Assembly (NCBI RefSeq): GCF_002795805.1
Contig: NZ_CP018799.1
Location: 427,001 to 491,000, forward strand
Direction of reading: 5' to 3'
From: Mariprofundus aestuarium
Lineage (GTDB): Bacteria > Pseudomonadota > Zetaproteobacteria > Mariprofundales > Mariprofundaceae
Length of the DNA stretch: 64,000 nt
The notes beneath the pieces are model-generated. The model searched no databases. It saw nothing but the letters and a program-made list of their open reading frames with translations, and was not told where the DNA came from. The stretch's first letter is position 1; every line of letters starts with the position of its first letter. The position numbers and the translations under genes were made by a program. Shown here in pieces: positions 9,477-21,514 of this stretch.

Positions 9477-9997
9477 GCACGTCACAGATATCCCGTCGAT
9501 ACGCACGCGCTCTGTTCGACCTGATTCAGGAAGGCACAGATTTACGTGAAGACCTGGCATCAGTTGCATCAGCTGCTTCTGAAGCCCAGGTGGCTGCGCT
9601 TTTAGACTCTCCGGAATATCCGGCAGCTCTGAAACAGACTGTAATCATTAAGTCTGCCGGCGGTGAGATATCTGCAGAAGTAGTCCGACTGGTTGGCATG
9701 CTTGCTGAGCGTAACAAAGCTGTGCTGCTTCCTGAGATTGCGACGCTGGTTGAAGAGATGATTCACGAGGCAGAGAGCGAGCTGGAAGCAGAGGTTACAG
9801 TCGCAGCACCAATTGATGAAGCCATGCAGGGCAAGCTGTCCAAGGCACTGGAGACATCAACTGGCAAAAAGGTGCGTCTATCCATATCAGAGGATAAAAC
9901 AATCCTTGGTGGCATGGTGGTTCGCATTGGCGACCGCAAAATTGATTATTCGTTGCGTACGAAGTTGACCGGCCTGGGCCGTGCTCTGGCTTCTTAA
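9473..9997 (+). CDS. atpH: F1Fo ATP synthase subunit delta
   Basis: Caps the F1 hexamer and ties it to the b stalk (OSCP homologue). The 174 residues begin STSQISRRYARALFDL, the typical N-terminal helix of the family. The conserved C-terminal region IGDRKIDYSLRTKLTGLGRAL includes the short sequence that contacts subunit b. ATG at 9473 overlaps the atpF stop, consistent with translational coupling. Atp order F-H-A-G-D-C is the standard proteobacterial arrangement. Confidence 0.95.
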   Translation: MSTSQISRRYARALFDLIQEGTDLREDLASVASAASEAQVAALLDSPEYPAALKQTVIIKSAGGEISAEVVRLVGMLAERNKAVLLPEIATLVEEMIHEAESELEAEVTVAAPIDEAMQGKLSKALETSTGKKVRLSISEDKTILGGMVVRIGDRKIDYSLRTKLTGLGRALAS

Positions 9998-10029
9998 GCA
10001 AACAGATTGAGTATTAGAGGAATATACGT

Positions 10030-11571
10030 ATGAAGCTCGATACCGCAGAAATTAGTTCGATTATTAAAGAACAGATCAAAGGTTTTGAAGCAGCCGCTGC
10101 TGATGCCAATGTTGGTCAGATTATCTCCGTTGGTGATGGTGTTGCACTGATTCATGGTCTCTCCGGAGCCATGGCTGGTGAAATGCTGGAATTCCCGGGT
10201 GGAATCATGGGCATGGTACTCAACCTTGAAGAGGCTAGCGTCGGTGCTGTGATCTTCGGTGAGTTCACTACCCTTGGTGAAGGCGACGAAGTCAAATGTA
10301 CTGGTAAGATCTTTGAGGTTCCGGTTGGTCCTGAGCTGAAGGGTCGCGTTGTTAACGCACTTGGCCAGCCTATTGACGGTAAAGGCCCGATCAATCCAAC
10401 TGGCTATGATGCCGTTGAGAAGATCGCACCTGGCGTTATCGAACGTAAATCTGTGGATCAGCCGCTCCAGACCGGTATCAAAGCAATTGACTCCATGGTT
10501 CCTGTAGGTCGCGGCCAGCGTGAGCTGATCATTGGTGACCGCCAGACTGGTAAGACTGCTATCGCAATTGACACCATCATCAATCAGAAAGACGCTGGTG
10601 TTACATGTGTGTACGTAGCAATTGGCCAGAAAGCCTCTACAGTAGCTTCGGTTGTTCGTACTCTTAAAGAGCATGGCGCTCTAGATAATACCATCATTGT
10701 TGCAGCATCGGCTTCCGAGTCTGCTGCACTTCAGTTTATTGCTCCTTACTCTGGCTGCACCATGGGCGAGTACTTCCGTGATCGCGGTGAAGATGCACTG
10801 ATCGTATATGATGATCTGACCAAGCAAGCTTGGGCGTACCGTCAGGTTTCACTGATTCTTCGTCGTCCTCCAGGTCGTGAAGCATATCCTGGTGATGTAT
10901 TCTACCTGCACTCTCGTCTGTTGGAGCGTGCATCCCGTGTTGATGCAACATACGTTGAGAAATTCACCAACGGTGAAGTGACTGGCAAGACTGGTTCGTT
11001 GACTGCACTGCCAATCATCGAAACTCAGGAAGGCGATGTGTCCGCATTCATTCCTACCAACGTAATCTCTATTACTGACGGTCAGATCTTCCTTGAAACC
11101 AGCCTGTTTAATGCGGGTCAGCGTCCGGCGATCAACGCAGGTCTCTCTGTATCACGTGTTGGTGGTGCTGCTCAGACTAAGGCGATGAAGAAGGTTGGTG
11201 GCGGTCTGCGTCTGGATCTGGCTCAGTATCGTGAGCTGGCTGCATTCGCTCAGTTCGCATCTGATCTTGACGAAGCTACACGTATGCAGATCGAACGTGG
11301 TAAGCGTGGCATGGAGATCCTCAAGCAGGATGAAAATAACCCACAATCCGTAGCAGAAATGACTGCAGTATTGTATGCGCTTAACAATGGCGATCTGGAC
11401 GATGTTGAAGTAACCAAGGTTGTTGCATTCCAGAAAGCATACCTGGCTCACTTGAACTCTCAGTGCACATCTCTGGTCGAAGGACTGAATGAGACACCTG
11501 CACTGAATGAACAGGTTGAAGAGGGACTACAGAAAGCTGTCGCTGACTTTAAGTCAACCGGCACATACTGA
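10030..11571 (+). CDS. atpA: F1Fo ATP synthase subunit alpha
   Basis: Non-catalytic nucleotide-binding subunit of F1. It has 513 residues, the same length as E. coli AtpA. The Walker A motif GDRQTGKT is at about residues 169-176, the Walker B region [17 protein letters not shown] follows near 260-275, and the signature [15 protein letters not shown]-like stretch appears as [20 protein letters not shown]. The start ATG at 10030 follows AGAGGAATATACGT. No anomaly seen. Confidence 0.98.
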   Translation: MKLDTAEISSIIKEQIKGFEAAAADANVGQIISVGDGVALIHGLSGAMAGEMLEFPGGIMGMVLNLEEASVGAVIFGEFTTLGEGDEVKCTGKIFEVPVGPELKGRVVNALGQPIDGKGPINPTGYDAVEKIAPGVIERKSVDQPLQTGIKAIDSMVPVGRGQRELIIGDRQTGKTAIAIDTIINQKDAGVTCVYVAIGQKASTVASVVRTLKEHGALDNTIIVAASASESAALQFIAPYSGCTMGEYFRDRGEDALIVYDDLTKQAWAYRQVSLILRRPPGREAYPGDVFYLHSRLLERASRVDATYVEKFTNGEVTGKTGSLTALPIIETQEGDVSAFIPTNVISITDGQIFLETSLFNAGQRPAINAGLSVSRVGGAAQTKAMKKVGGGLRLDLAQYRELAAFAQFASDLDEATRMQIERGKRGMEILKQDENNPQSVAEMTAVLYALNNGDLDDVEVTKVVAFQKAYLAHLNSQCTSLVEGLNETPALNEQVEEGLQKAVADFKSTGTY

Positions 11572-11583
11572 TAGGAGACGACT

Positions 11584-12438
11584 GTGGCTTCAGCTAAGGA
11601 AATTCGGACTCAGATTGGTGCAATCCAGAACACTGGTAAAATCACCAAGGCTATGGAGATGGTTGCCGCATCCAAGATGCGCAAGGCACAGGATCGCGTA
11701 GTTGCTGCTCGTTCTTACGCTGAAGGCATCAAGCGTGTTGTTGGTAACATGATGCACGCGCATGCTGAATACCAGCATCCATTTCTTGTCGAACGTGAAC
11801 AGATCAAGAAGGTTGGTGTCATTGTTGTCACTACCGATAAGGGTCTCTGTGGCGGTCTTAATACCAACGCATTGAAAGCTGCCCTTGGCCTGATGAAGGC
11901 GCAGGAAGCTGAGGTTGAGGTGTTTACTATCGGTAAACGCGCTGGCCTGTTTATGAAGCGTATTGGCGTCAAGATTAATGGTGTTGCTGAAAACATTTCA
12001 GATACGCCTGAACTCTCGGACATTCTTGGTGTAGTTACACTTGCTATGGATAAGTATATCTCTGGTGAGCTTGATGAGGTTCATCTGGTATTCAGTGAGT
12101 TCGTTAACACAATGACTCAGAGCCCGATTACAATGCGTCTGATGCCGTGCCCTGTGCCGGAATCAGAATCAACAGGTTACTGGGACTACCTTTATGAACC
12201 TGAGGCTAAAGATGTTCTCGAGGGCGTTCTGCGTCGCTACGTAGAATCTCTGGTTTATCACGCAGTACTGGAAAACAAAGCATGTGAACAGTCTGCACGA
12301 ATGGTGGCAATGAAAGCTGCAACAGATAATTCAAAAGACATTGTTAGTGATCTTAAAATCACATACAACAAGGCCCGTCAGGCCGCCATTACGCAGGAAC
12401 TGGCAGAGATTTGTGCTGGTGCGGCTGCGGCTGGTTAA
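11584..12438 (+). CDS. atpG: F1Fo ATP synthase subunit gamma
   Basis: Central rotor shaft of F1. The protein has 284 residues. The N-terminal helix runs KEIRTQIGAIQNTGKITKAM and continues into EMVAASKMRKAQ, the most conserved part of the family; the C-terminal helix RMVAMKAATDNSKDIVSDL is the other half of the coiled coil inside the alpha/beta ring. The start is GTG at 11584, 12 bases after atpA, preceded by AGGAGACGACT. No earlier in-frame ATG is plausible. Confidence 0.96.
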   Translation: MASAKEIRTQIGAIQNTGKITKAMEMVAASKMRKAQDRVVAARSYAEGIKRVVGNMMHAHAEYQHPFLVEREQIKKVGVIVVTTDKGLCGGLNTNALKAALGLMKAQEAEVEVFTIGKRAGLFMKRIGVKINGVAENISDTPELSDILGVVTLAMDKYISGELDEVHLVFSEFVNTMTQSPITMRLMPCPVPESESTGYWDYLYEPEAKDVLEGVLRRYVESLVYHAVLENKACEQSARMVAMKAATDNSKDIVSDLKITYNKARQAAITQELAEICAGAAAAG

Positions 12439-12446
12439 CAGTTTAG

Positions 12447-13858
<1,412 letters not shown>

Positions 13859-13859
<1 letters not shown>

Positions 13860-14269
13860 TGGCTTCTACCATGCAAGTGCTGGTCGCTACTGCTGAACGC
13901 GAGGTTTATCGCGGCGAAGCTGAGTTCCTGGTTGCACCTGGTGCGGCTGGTGAACTCGGTATTATGCCGAAGCATACCCCTCTGCTCAGTGCACTGACCA
14001 CCGGTGAACTCCGCATTACCAATGGCGAAACTGTTGATGAGGTGTTCGTTTCAGGCGGCTACATGGAAGTGCAGCCTGATATGATTACTATTCTCTCTGA
14101 CTCTGCAGAGCGTGCTGCTGATATTGATGAAGCCTCTGCTATTGAAGCAGAACGCAAAGCTAAAGAGGTCCTTGATTCGAAACATGAGGATATCGATTAT
14201 GCTGCAGCTGAAGCTGAACTCTCCATGATGACTGCGCGTCTGATCTGGCTGAGAAAGAAGAAAAGGTAA
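13859..14269 (+). CDS. atpC: F1Fo ATP synthase subunit epsilon
   Basis: Regulatory rotor subunit of F1 that can inhibit ATP hydrolysis. The 136 residues show the N-terminal beta-barrel signatures LVAPGAAGELGIMPKHTPLL and VFVSGGYMEVQPD, then a helical C-terminal domain. The C-terminus is highly basic (WLRKKKR). The ATG overlaps the atpD stop by one base. It is the last gene of the operon, followed after 21 bases by a strong terminator. Confidence 0.95.
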
Positions 14270-14290
14270 TAATAGAATCGTTTGGTTTAA

Positions 14291-14320
14291 AAGGGCTGCA
14301 CTCTGTGCGGCCCTTTTTTT
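14291..14320 (+). terminator. Rho-independent terminator of the atp operon
   Basis: A stem of 11 pairs, AAGGGCTGCAC against GTGCGGCCCTT with one G-T wobble and a three-base loop, is followed directly by seven T residues ending at 14320. Lies 21 bases after the atpC stop. Classical intrinsic terminator. Confidence 0.92.
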
Positions 14321-14352
14321 GTCAAAGTCACTGCATTCCAATTATTTTGATC

Positions 14353-14358
14353 TATAAT
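14353..14358 (+). promoter_or_regulatory. -10 box before glmU
   Basis: A perfect TATAAT at 14353-14358 lies 46 bases before the glmU ATG and after the atp terminator. No good TTGACA-like box is found 16-18 bases upstream, so only the -10 half is supported. GGAGG at 14394-14398 is the glmU ribosome site. Confidence 0.5.
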
Positions 14359-14404
14359 AGCTGCTGTTCTATCTTAACGCCCACTATTCCATCGGAGGAA
14401 ATCT

Positions 14405-15802
14405 ATGAGCAAACTCCATTATCCGGATTTGCAGGTTTGTGTATTAGCTGCAGGCAAAGGCAAACGGATGTGTTCCAATCTCCCCAAGGTTCTGCACAAG
14501 GTGCTTGGCAGGGCTATGATTGATCATGTTCTTCATACAGTAGAAGCCCTGCGGCCGAAATCCATTGCTCTGGTGACTGGCCACGCCTCTGAGATGGTTC
14601 GCGAGCATGTAGGGCAACCAGCCAACCTTGATTGGGTAATTCAGGATAAACAGCTGGGGACCGGCCATGCTGTTCAGCAGTGTGAAAGGGTGATTCGTGA
14701 TGTTCGTGATGTTCTGATTGTTTGTGGTGATACACCTCTACTAACTGTTGATACATTGGCTCACCTGGTTGATGAACACAGGCGTGCAGGGACAGATGTC
14801 ACAGTGTTAACTGCCAAACCAGTGAATCCATTCGGTTACGGCAGAATTGTTCGTGATGAGTCAGGGAATGTTACCAGCATTGTAGAGCAGAAGGATGCTA
14901 CCGATGAACAGCGTCTGATTGGTGAGGTCAGCAGTGGTATCTACTGTGTACGGCATGAGGTTCTGTTTGACCTGCTGCATCTTATTGAAAACCGGAATGC
15001 CCAGGAGGAGTATTACCTTCCCGATATCGTGCCGCTGGCACTAAAGGCAGGCCAGTCTGTTGCAGCAGTCGCAATGAACGACTCTGATGAGATGGTTGGG
15101 GTGAATGACCGTGTAGATCTCGCTCATGTCGAAGGTCTCATGCAGAAGCATATTATTCAGGACTGGCAGCGCAGAGGCGTTACTATTGAAAAGCCGGACA
15201 CTGTACGAATTGAGGCCGGGGTTAAGATTGGAATTGATACGGTCATTCAGGCTGGCTGCTATCTCATCGGCACCACCAATGTCGGTGATGAGTGTCGTGT
15301 TGGCCCCAATGCAGTGCTGGTAAATGCATGGCTTGATGATCGGGTGAATGTTTATGCGTTCAGCCATATCCATGGTGCAAGTGTTGGTTCCGATACGCTT
15401 GTTGGTCCATACGCCCGTCTTCGTCCTGGTGCACAACTGGATGAGGAAGTACATATAGGCAATTTCGTAGAGGTTAAAAAGTCAGTTGTTGGACGGGGAA
15501 GCAAGATTAATCACCTCTCCTATATCGGCGACGCTGTAATTGGCAGCTCATGTAATATCGGGGCGGGCACGATTACCTGCAACTACGATGGCGCTAATAA
15601 GTTTGTTACTGAAATCGGCGACAATGTGTTTGTTGGCTCTGATACGCAACTGGTGGCACCGGTGAAAGTCGGCAGTGATTCCACCATTGGTGCGGGCAGC
15701 ACAATCACCCGTAACGTTACTGAGGGTGGCCTGACGCTCTCTGAGCGCAATGCTGAGCGTTATATTTCTGGCTGGAAACGACCGCAGAAGGACAACGGCT
15801 GA
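14405..15802 (+). CDS. glmU: Bifunctional GlcN-1-P acetyltransferase / GlcNAc-1-P uridyltransferase
   Basis: Makes UDP-N-acetylglucosamine for peptidoglycan and LPS from glucosamine-1-phosphate, acetyl-CoA and UTP. At 465 residues it is full length with two domains. The N-terminal pyrophosphorylase has [18 protein letters not shown] at residues 15-32. The C-terminal left-handed beta-helix acetyltransferase has GNFVEVKKS, then [14 protein letters not shown] and [19 protein letters not shown] at 14405 follows GGAGG by six bases. It overlaps glmS by one base (TGATG), so the two enzymes of the same pathway are co-translated. Confidence 0.97.
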   Translation: MSKLHYPDLQVCVLAAGKGKRMCSNLPKVLHKVLGRAMIDHVLHTVEALRPKSIALVTGHASEMVREHVGQPANLDWVIQDKQLGTGHAVQQCERVIRDVRDVLIVCGDTPLLTVDTLAHLVDEHRRAGTDVTVLTAKPVNPFGYGRIVRDESGNVTSIVEQKDATDEQRLIGEVSSGIYCVRHEVLFDLLHLIENRNAQEEYYLPDIVPLALKAGQSVAAVAMNDSDEMVGVNDRVDLAHVEGLMQKHIIQDWQRRGVTIEKPDTVRIEAGVKIGIDTVIQAGCYLIGTTNVGDECRVGPNAVLVNAWLDDRVNVYAFSHIHGASVGSDTLVGPYARLRPGAQLDEEVHIGNFVEVKKSVVGRGSKINHLSYIGDAVIGSSCNIGAGTITCNYDGANKFVTEIGDNVFVGSDTQLVAPVKVGSDSTIGAGSTITRNVTEGGLTLSERNAERYISGWKRPQKDNG

Positions 15803-17628
15803 TGTGCGGCATAGTTGGTGCGATAGCTGACAGAAATGTCCTTCCCATCCTCTTGGAGGGGCTGCAGAGGTTGGAGTATCGCGGTTATGACTCTGCCGGT
15901 GTGGCCGTCAGGGATGCGAAAGGGGGGCTGAAGAGATTCAGGGCACTCGGCAAGGTTGCTGTTCTTAAAGAGCTAGTTGATCAATCAGATGTCACAGGTG
16001 ATCTCGGCATTGCTCACACCCGTTGGGCAACACATGGTGCTCCTGCAGAACGCAATGCTCACCCACATATGAGCGGCGTCAAGGTGGCTGTGGTCCATAA
16101 CGGTATTATTGAAAACCACAATGAGTTGCGTGATCGTCTTACAGGTCACGGGTACGTTTTCACCTCCGAAACGGACACTGAGGTGATTGCTCACTTGATG
16201 GCTGATAAGTTGGAGGCGGGTAAAAGCCTACTTGCAGCTGTTGTTGATGTGGCTGCAGAGTTGGAAGGCGCCTATGCACTCGCAGCATCCAGTCCAGAAG
16301 ATCACGATCGTATTGTAGTGACACGTGAAGGCAGCCCACTGGTGATCGGGCTGGGTGAAGGTGAGAACTTCATAGCATCCGACGTTATGGCCCTGCTGTC
16401 GGTCACGCGCAGGTTTATCTTTCTTGAAGAGGGTGATGTTGCCGAAGTTCGGCGTGATGGAGTCACCATCTATAATGCAGCTGGTGAAGAGGTTACGCGT
16501 GAGATCAAAGAGTCTGCGCTCTCCAATGCCAATATCGATAAAGGGCCATATGCGCATTATATGCTCAAGGAGATCTATGAGCAGCCGGGCGTGATATCGG
16601 AAACGCTGGAGGGGCGCATTCACAAGGGGCGTCTGCTCGAGGCAAGTTTTGGCCATGAGACAACAGCACTGTTGGACAAGACCAAGCATGTACAGATTGT
16701 CGCTTGTGGCACCAGCTATCACGCAGGACTTGTTGCGAAATACTGGCTTGAAGAGGTCGGTGTTGGCTGCAGTGTCGAGGTGGCGAGCGAGTATCGCTAC
16801 CGTAAGGTGGTTGTTCCCGAAGGTTCCCTGCTAATCACAATCTCCCAGTCAGGTGAAACGGCCGATACGCTTGCGGCCCTGCGTGACAGTTGTTCAAAGG
16901 GGTACATTGGCAGTCTTACCGTCTGCAATGTTCCTGAAAGCTCCCTGGTACGCGAGTCGGATGTCTGCTTCATGACCCGTGCCGGTACTGAGATCGGTGT
17001 TGCTTCCACTAAAGCGTTTACCACTCAGCTGGTGGCACTGCGTCTGTTGATGATCGCTCTCGCACGGCGAAAGGGGCTAACCCCCGAAGAAGAAGAGACG
17101 ATGGTCAACGAGCTTCATTCGCTTCCGCGTCAGGTTGAGGTCGTGCTGGAACTGGCTGATAAGATTCAGATCATGGCTGAGGACTTTTCGGACAAGCACA
17201 ATGCGCTGTTTCTTGGTCGTGGTGCCTTCTACCCGGTGGCTATGGAAGGTGCTCTCAAGCTCAAGGAGATCTCCTACATTCATGCCGAGGCTTATCCTGC
17301 TGGCGAGTTGAAACACGGCCCCTTGGCGCTGGTAGATGAAACCATGCCTGTGGTCTGTGCACTGCCTGATGATCCACTGCTCGAGAAGGTGCTCTCAAAT
17401 CTTCAGGAGGTTCGTGCCCGTGGTGGAGAGCTTTTCCTGTTTTCTGACCATAAGGTCAATATCGGTCTCGATCGATACCAGAGCCTGACATTGGCGGATA
17501 TCTACCCGGGTACTGCGCCAATCGTCTACAGCATTCCGCTGCAGCTATTGGCCTATCATGTTGCCCTGCTCAAAGGTACCGATGTTGATCAGCCACGCAA
17601 TCTCGCCAAGTCGGTGACGGTTGAATAA
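15802..17628 (+). CDS. glmS: Glutamine-fructose-6-phosphate aminotransferase (isomerizing)
   Basis: Converts fructose-6-phosphate and glutamine to glucosamine-6-phosphate, the first step of amino-sugar synthesis. Starts MCGIVGAIA, so the nucleophilic cysteine becomes residue 1 after methionine removal. The 608 residues include the glutaminase domain (about 1-230; HTRWATHG motif) and two SIS sugar-isomerase domains ([16 protein letters not shown] and STKAFTTQ motifs). The C-terminus [13 protein letters not shown] is the conserved tail that closes the active site. No ribozyme-like leader precedes it; it directly overlaps glmU. Confidence 0.98.
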   Translation: MCGIVGAIADRNVLPILLEGLQRLEYRGYDSAGVAVRDAKGGLKRFRALGKVAVLKELVDQSDVTGDLGIAHTRWATHGAPAERNAHPHMSGVKVAVVHNGIIENHNELRDRLTGHGYVFTSETDTEVIAHLMADKLEAGKSLLAAVVDVAAELEGAYALAASSPEDHDRIVVTREGSPLVIGLGEGENFIASDVMALLSVTRRFIFLEEGDVAEVRRDGVTIYNAAGEEVTREIKESALSNANIDKGPYAHYMLKEIYEQPGVISETLEGRIHKGRLLEASFGHETTALLDKTKHVQIVACGTSYHAGLVAKYWLEEVGVGCSVEVASEYRYRKVVVPEGSLLITISQSGETADTLAALRDSCSKGYIGSLTVCNVPESSLVRESDVCFMTRAGTEIGVASTKAFTTQLVALRLLMIALARRKGLTPEEEETMVNELHSLPRQVEVVLELADKIQIMAEDFSDKHNALFLGRGAFYPVAMEGALKLKEISYIHAEAYPAGELKHGPLALVDETMPVVCALPDDPLLEKVLSNLQEVRARGGELFLFSDHKVNIGLDRYQSLTLADIYPGTAPIVYSIPLQLLAYHVALLKGTDVDQPRNLAKSVTVE

Positions 17629-17692
17629 CTTATAACGAAGCTGGTATTATGATTCATCTTCTAGATTGGGTTGTGGCCACAGTAACTATAGG

Positions 17693-17724
17693 AAAGGGCG
17701 GTTCATTGAGCCGCCCTTTCTTTC
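17693..17724 (+). terminator. Rho-independent terminator after glmS
   Basis: A 12-pair stem, AAAGGGCGGTTC at 17693-17704 against GAGCCGCCCTTT at 17708-17719 with one G-T wobble and loop ATT, is followed by CTTTCT. Lies 65 bases after glmS and 18 bases before the convergent yceH stop. The reverse direction lacks a T tract, so it mainly serves glmU-glmS. Confidence 0.85.
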
Positions 17725-17741
17725 TATTGGGTCATCGGGTT

Positions 17742-18410
17742 TTATAGAAAGGCGGATGTTTTTCCCTCTTTTAGCTCCCTGACCTCTTTTTGCAGCTGAA
17801 CTACGCTCTCTTCAAGGCGGGCAATACGCTCGAGGGTTTCACCTGAAAGTGATGGTGCTGCTGGAGCGGCAGTTCTTACAGGTTGGGTTTTAATGTCCGG
17901 GGTGCCGCAGAGCAGGTGGCTGTAGCGATCCTCGCGCTGGCCGTGGGCTCTGGGGATCTGGATTACCAGCGGTTCATCCCTGTCGGTTAAATCCTGAAGT
18001 ATCTTTTGAATCTCATCATTATCAGCGAACTCGACCATGCGACTGGTATTTACCTTGATCTCATTCAAGGTGTGCGAGCCACGCAATAACATCACGCAGA
18101 TAATGGCACGCTCTTTCGCTGAGAGGTGCAACTTGCGCGCAAGAAACTGCTCAAAACGGTCAGCACGGGCGAGGGTGTTGGCGGTGACCAGCCCTTCATG
18201 GCGGAGTTCGCTGATCACACTGGCAACCTGCTGTGGAGTCAGGTTCATCACCGGGTTGCGGCTCGACTTCTGGTTGCAGGCGGCAACGAGCGCATTGAGG
18301 GTGAGCGGATAGTAATCGGGCGTGGTCATCTGTTTTTCCATCAGGCTACCAAGCACCCGTGCCTGCAACTGACTCAACATCGCTTCTGTGCTCTCCTCAA
18401 ATTCACTCAT
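17742..18410 (-). CDS. yceH: YceH/DUF480 family protein
   Basis: Member of the widespread proteobacterial YceH family, built of two winged-helix domains; its biochemical role is not established. The 222 residues include the family region ARVLGSLMEKQMTTPDYYPL followed by LNALVAACNQKSSRNPV (about residues 17-55), then a second winged-helix half and a C-terminal coiled coil (VVQLQKEVRELKEG). The gene stands alone, convergent with glmS and divergent from the hybrid kinase at 18566. The family assignment is firm, the function unknown. Confidence 0.88.
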   Translation of the reverse strand: MSEFEESTEAMLSQLQARVLGSLMEKQMTTPDYYPLTLNALVAACNQKSSRNPVMNLTPQQVASVISELRHEGLVTANTLARADRFEQFLARKLHLSAKERAIICVMLLRGSHTLNEIKVNTSRMVEFADNDEIQKILQDLTDRDEPLVIQIPRAHGQREDRYSHLLCGTPDIKTQPVRTAAPAAPSLSGETLERIARLEESVVQLQKEVRELKEGKTSAFL

Positions 18411-18565
18411 GTCTTCACTCCTGCTTCCCTGGCATCAGGCTAGCGAATCGGAAGAGGCAGCGAAATATGTTTCATTTTCACGGAATAGATATATAACCTT
18501 GCATAATGAACATGTGATTTAAGCAAGAGAGTGATCAGGATGATTTCTATGGGTGGCATGAAGCC

Positions 18566-21469
18566 GTGAATGCAGACATGAAACTTGACCGTAGCACTGC
18601 TGATTCTCAGGAGATGCTACTCTCCGAGCGGGTGAGGATTGCCTACGGGAGCATGGCTAGTTCGCTTGCCGGAAATATCATTAACAGCTCTATTCTGGTC
18701 GCCCTTCTCTGGTCTGTTGCTGACCAAGCTATACTTGTCGGTTGGTGGTTATATATTTTCACCATCAGTGTATGGCGTGGATTTGACGGCTGGCGGTTCA
18801 AAAAAAGAGGTGATGGCTCCCGAGGTGTTTCCTACTGGGCCAGACGATTCTCCATTGCTGCTTACCTTGGCGCCATGGGCTGGTCAGCAGCCGTACTCCT
18901 GCTTTTTCAGTCGGATTCTGTAACCTATCAGGCACTGCTGGCTTTCGTTGTTGCAGGCATGACAGCGGGCGCAACCGTGGTGCTTTCCACCTTCTGGCTA
19001 CCCGGGCTGGCCTACCTTCTGTTGCCTCTTGTTCCTCTGGCTGTTCAGTTTTTCCGACTTGATGGTGAGATCGCATTAGGTATGGGTGTGATGATCTCCC
19101 TCTACCTGGTCGTTATGGTTTCTGTAGCTCGAAAAATCCATGATAATACAATACAGAATATTCGCCTGCGGATCGAAAGTGGCCTGCATGAAGAGGAGTT
19201 AAGCAAGTCTGAAGAGAAGTTTCGTCTTCTTTTTGAGTCGGTTGATGATGCCATCTTCATTTCGAACGCAAAGGGGCAGTTCATTGATGTGAATCCCGTG
19301 GCTCACCAGCGGCTCGGTTATACAAAAGATGAGATGCTCAACATGTATGCCTCCGATCTCAACTCCCCGAAACATGAAGCCACTGTTCCCGTGCGAATGG
19401 AGAAGCTCAAAAAATATGGCAGGGCCCGTTTTGAGGTCGGGCATCTCCACAAGGACGGAACGACAATGCCTGTGGAGGTCAATTGCCGTATTGTCGATTT
19501 TCAGGGGGAGCGGGTGCAGTTCAGTGTGGTTCGTGATTTAACCGAGCGCATACAGGCCGAGCAGGAGCTGAAGCAGAGTGAGGAGCGCTTCCGTGATATC
19601 TCGATGAGCATGGCTGACTGGATATGGGAGGTGAATAGCGACGGGGTCTACACCTTTGTTTCCGGCAAGGTGAAGGAGCTGCTTGGTTACGAGCCAGATG
19701 AAGTACTTGGCAAAACGCCACTCGATCTGATGAGCAAGGATGAAGCGAGCCGCGTAGGTCGCATATTTCAGGATGTTGCGGCTAACAAGCAGGCAATTGT
19801 TGACCTTGAAAACTGGCTCCTGACCAAGGATGGCCAGAGTGTTTGCATGCTCACCAGCGGTGTTCCGATTCTGGGTGGGCAGGGCGAACTTTTGGGTTAT
19901 CGCGGGGTGGATCAGGATATTACTGAGCGCCGACGGGTAGAGGATGAGCTGCGCAAGCTTTCAAGGGCAGTTGAGTATGCCGGCGAATCTATTGTGATTA
20001 CCGCTGCGGATGGCGTTATCGAATACATCAACCCCGCTTTTACCCGCCTGACAGGTTTTAGCGCAGAGGATGCCGTCGGGAAAACCCCCGCCATTTTGAA
20101 AAGTGGTGAGCAGGATGATGCTTTCTACCGTGCGTTCTGGAGCACCATCTCCAGTGGTAAGGTATGGCAGGGGCCGTTGGTGGATCGCCGTAAAGATGGT
20201 TCTGTGTACAGTGCGATGATGACAGTTGCTCCGATTACCGATGATCATGGCGAGATCACTCACTATGTGGCCATGCAGATGGATATGAGCGAATACGAAG
20301 AGCTTGAAGCGCGTTTCCAGCAGGCACAGAAAATGGAGGCAATCGGTACGCTGGTTGGGGGCATTGCCCATGATTTCAATAACATGCTGGCAGCGCTGCT
20401 CGGCAACGTTTATCTGGCTAAGAGTTCAGCGAAAGATAATCCAGCGATGGTCGAGCGGCTGGATCGCATTGAAACGGTCAGCCAGAGGGCGGCCGATATG
20501 ATAGGGCAGCTCTTGACCTTTGCGCGCAAGGGGACTGTGGCGATGCGTCCCTTGTCATTGGCACCATTTCTTAAGGAGATATTCAAGCTGGCCCGACCGT
20601 CCATTCCTGAAAGTATTGAAATGAAATTACAAATCTCTGATAAAGATCTGATTTCGACAGGTGATGTGACCCAGTTGCAGCAGGTTCTGCTTAACCTGAT
20701 TACCAATGCCTCTCATGCACTGGAGGGGGTGAATGATCCTGAGATTGTTGTCGGACTGAAACGTTTTGAACCGGACAGTCGCTTTTATCAGATACATGAG
20801 GAAATCAAGGCCGATCAGATGGCGTTGCTCTATGTGCGCGATAATGGTTGTGGTATTGAGGATAATGATCTAGATAAGGTGTTTGAACCCTTTTTTACCA
20901 CCAAAGAGGCAGGTAAAGGTTCAGGGCTGGGTCTTTCGATGGTGCATGGGGCAATCAAAACCCATCACGGCGCAGTTGAGATATTCTCGGAGCCGGATGC
21001 TGGAACCTCGGTGCACCTCTATCTTCCTCTTGAGGGAGACGGTGAATCATTACCTGAAAAAGCCGGCAAGCTGGAGGCTGAAAAGGGGGGCGGTGAAGGA
21101 ATTTTACTGATTGATGACGAAGTGCTGGTGCGTGAAGTGAATGCCGAGGTTCTGGAGAATCTGGGCTATCGGGTGTTTGTAGCAGAAAATGGAGTGCATG
21201 CTCAGGCGGTGTACCTGAGACATGCGGCGGAGATCGGGCTGGCCTTGGTCGACATGGTGATGCCAAAGATGGGTGGTCTGGAATTTGTGTCATGGCTGCG
21301 CGACAAGAGTGCAACGCTGCCGGTAATTATGATGACTGGATATGATCGGGATCATGCGCTGGCTGCGCAGGAGATGCCGGAGCACAGCGTTCTATTGAAC
21401 AAGCCAATAGAGGTGCCGGAGCTCAGCAGTATGGTACGTGTTATGATTGAAAGAGAGCGGGATAAATAA
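18566..21469 (+). CDS. Membrane-bound hybrid histidine kinase with three PAS domains and a receiver
   Basis: A 967-residue sensor kinase. In order: about six N-terminal membrane helices (residues 35-195), PAS domains at about 215-335, 340-455 and 460-580, a HisKA region with phosphoacceptor His602 in GGIAHDFNN, an HATPase domain ([16 protein letters not shown], and [11 protein letters not shown]), and a C-terminal receiver with Asp896 in [11 protein letters not shown] and lysine in LNKPIE. The HDFNN-type H-box matches the two other hybrid kinases at 47216 and 52943. GTG at 18566 is the first in-frame start; ATG at 18578 is also possible and neither has a strong ribosome site. No response regulator gene lies beside it, so the output is unknown. 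Confidence 0.9.
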   Translation: MNADMKLDRSTADSQEMLLSERVRIAYGSMASSLAGNIINSSILVALLWSVADQAILVGWWLYIFTISVWRGFDGWRFKKRGDGSRGVSYWARRFSIAAYLGAMGWSAAVLLLFQSDSVTYQALLAFVVAGMTAGATVVLSTFWLPGLAYLLLPLVPLAVQFFRLDGEIALGMGVMISLYLVVMVSVARKIHDNTIQNIRLRIESGLHEEELSKSEEKFRLLFESVDDAIFISNAKGQFIDVNPVAHQRLGYTKDEMLNMYASDLNSPKHEATVPVRMEKLKKYGRARFEVGHLHKDGTTMPVEVNCRIVDFQGERVQFSVVRDLTERIQAEQELKQSEERFRDISMSMADWIWEVNSDGVYTFVSGKVKELLGYEPDEVLGKTPLDLMSKDEASRVGRIFQDVAANKQAIVDLENWLLTKDGQSVCMLTSGVPILGGQGELLGYRGVDQDITERRRVEDELRKLSRAVEYAGESIVITAADGVIEYINPAFTRLTGFSAEDAVGKTPAILKSGEQDDAFYRAFWSTISSGKVWQGPLVDRRKDGSVYSAMMTVAPITDDHGEITHYVAMQMDMSEYEELEARFQQAQKMEAIGTLVGGIAHDFNNMLAALLGNVYLAKSSAKDNPAMVERLDRIETVSQRAADMIGQLLTFARKGTVAMRPLSLAPFLKEIFKLARPSIPESIEMKLQISDKDLISTGDVTQLQQVLLNLITNASHALEGVNDPEIVVGLKRFEPDSRFYQIHEEIKADQMALLYVRDNGCGIEDNDLDKVFEPFFTTKEAGKGSGLGLSMVHGAIKTHHGAVEIFSEPDAGTSVHLYLPLEGDGESLPEKAGKLEAEKGGGEGILLIDDEVLVREVNAEVLENLGYRVFVAENGVHAQAVYLRHAAEIGLALVDMVMPKMGGLEFVSWLRDKSATLPVIMMTGYDRDHALAAQEMPEHSVLLNKPIEVPELSSMVRVMIERERDK

Positions 21470-21514
21470 GCTGCCTGTTGCGCGATAATCTGACCTTTAT
21501 GGTGCTCTCTTTGT

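Noticed and set aside
15760-15810. glmS ribozyme/riboswitch
   Set aside because: glmS overlaps glmU by one base, leaving no leader; such elements belong to Gram-positive bacteria.
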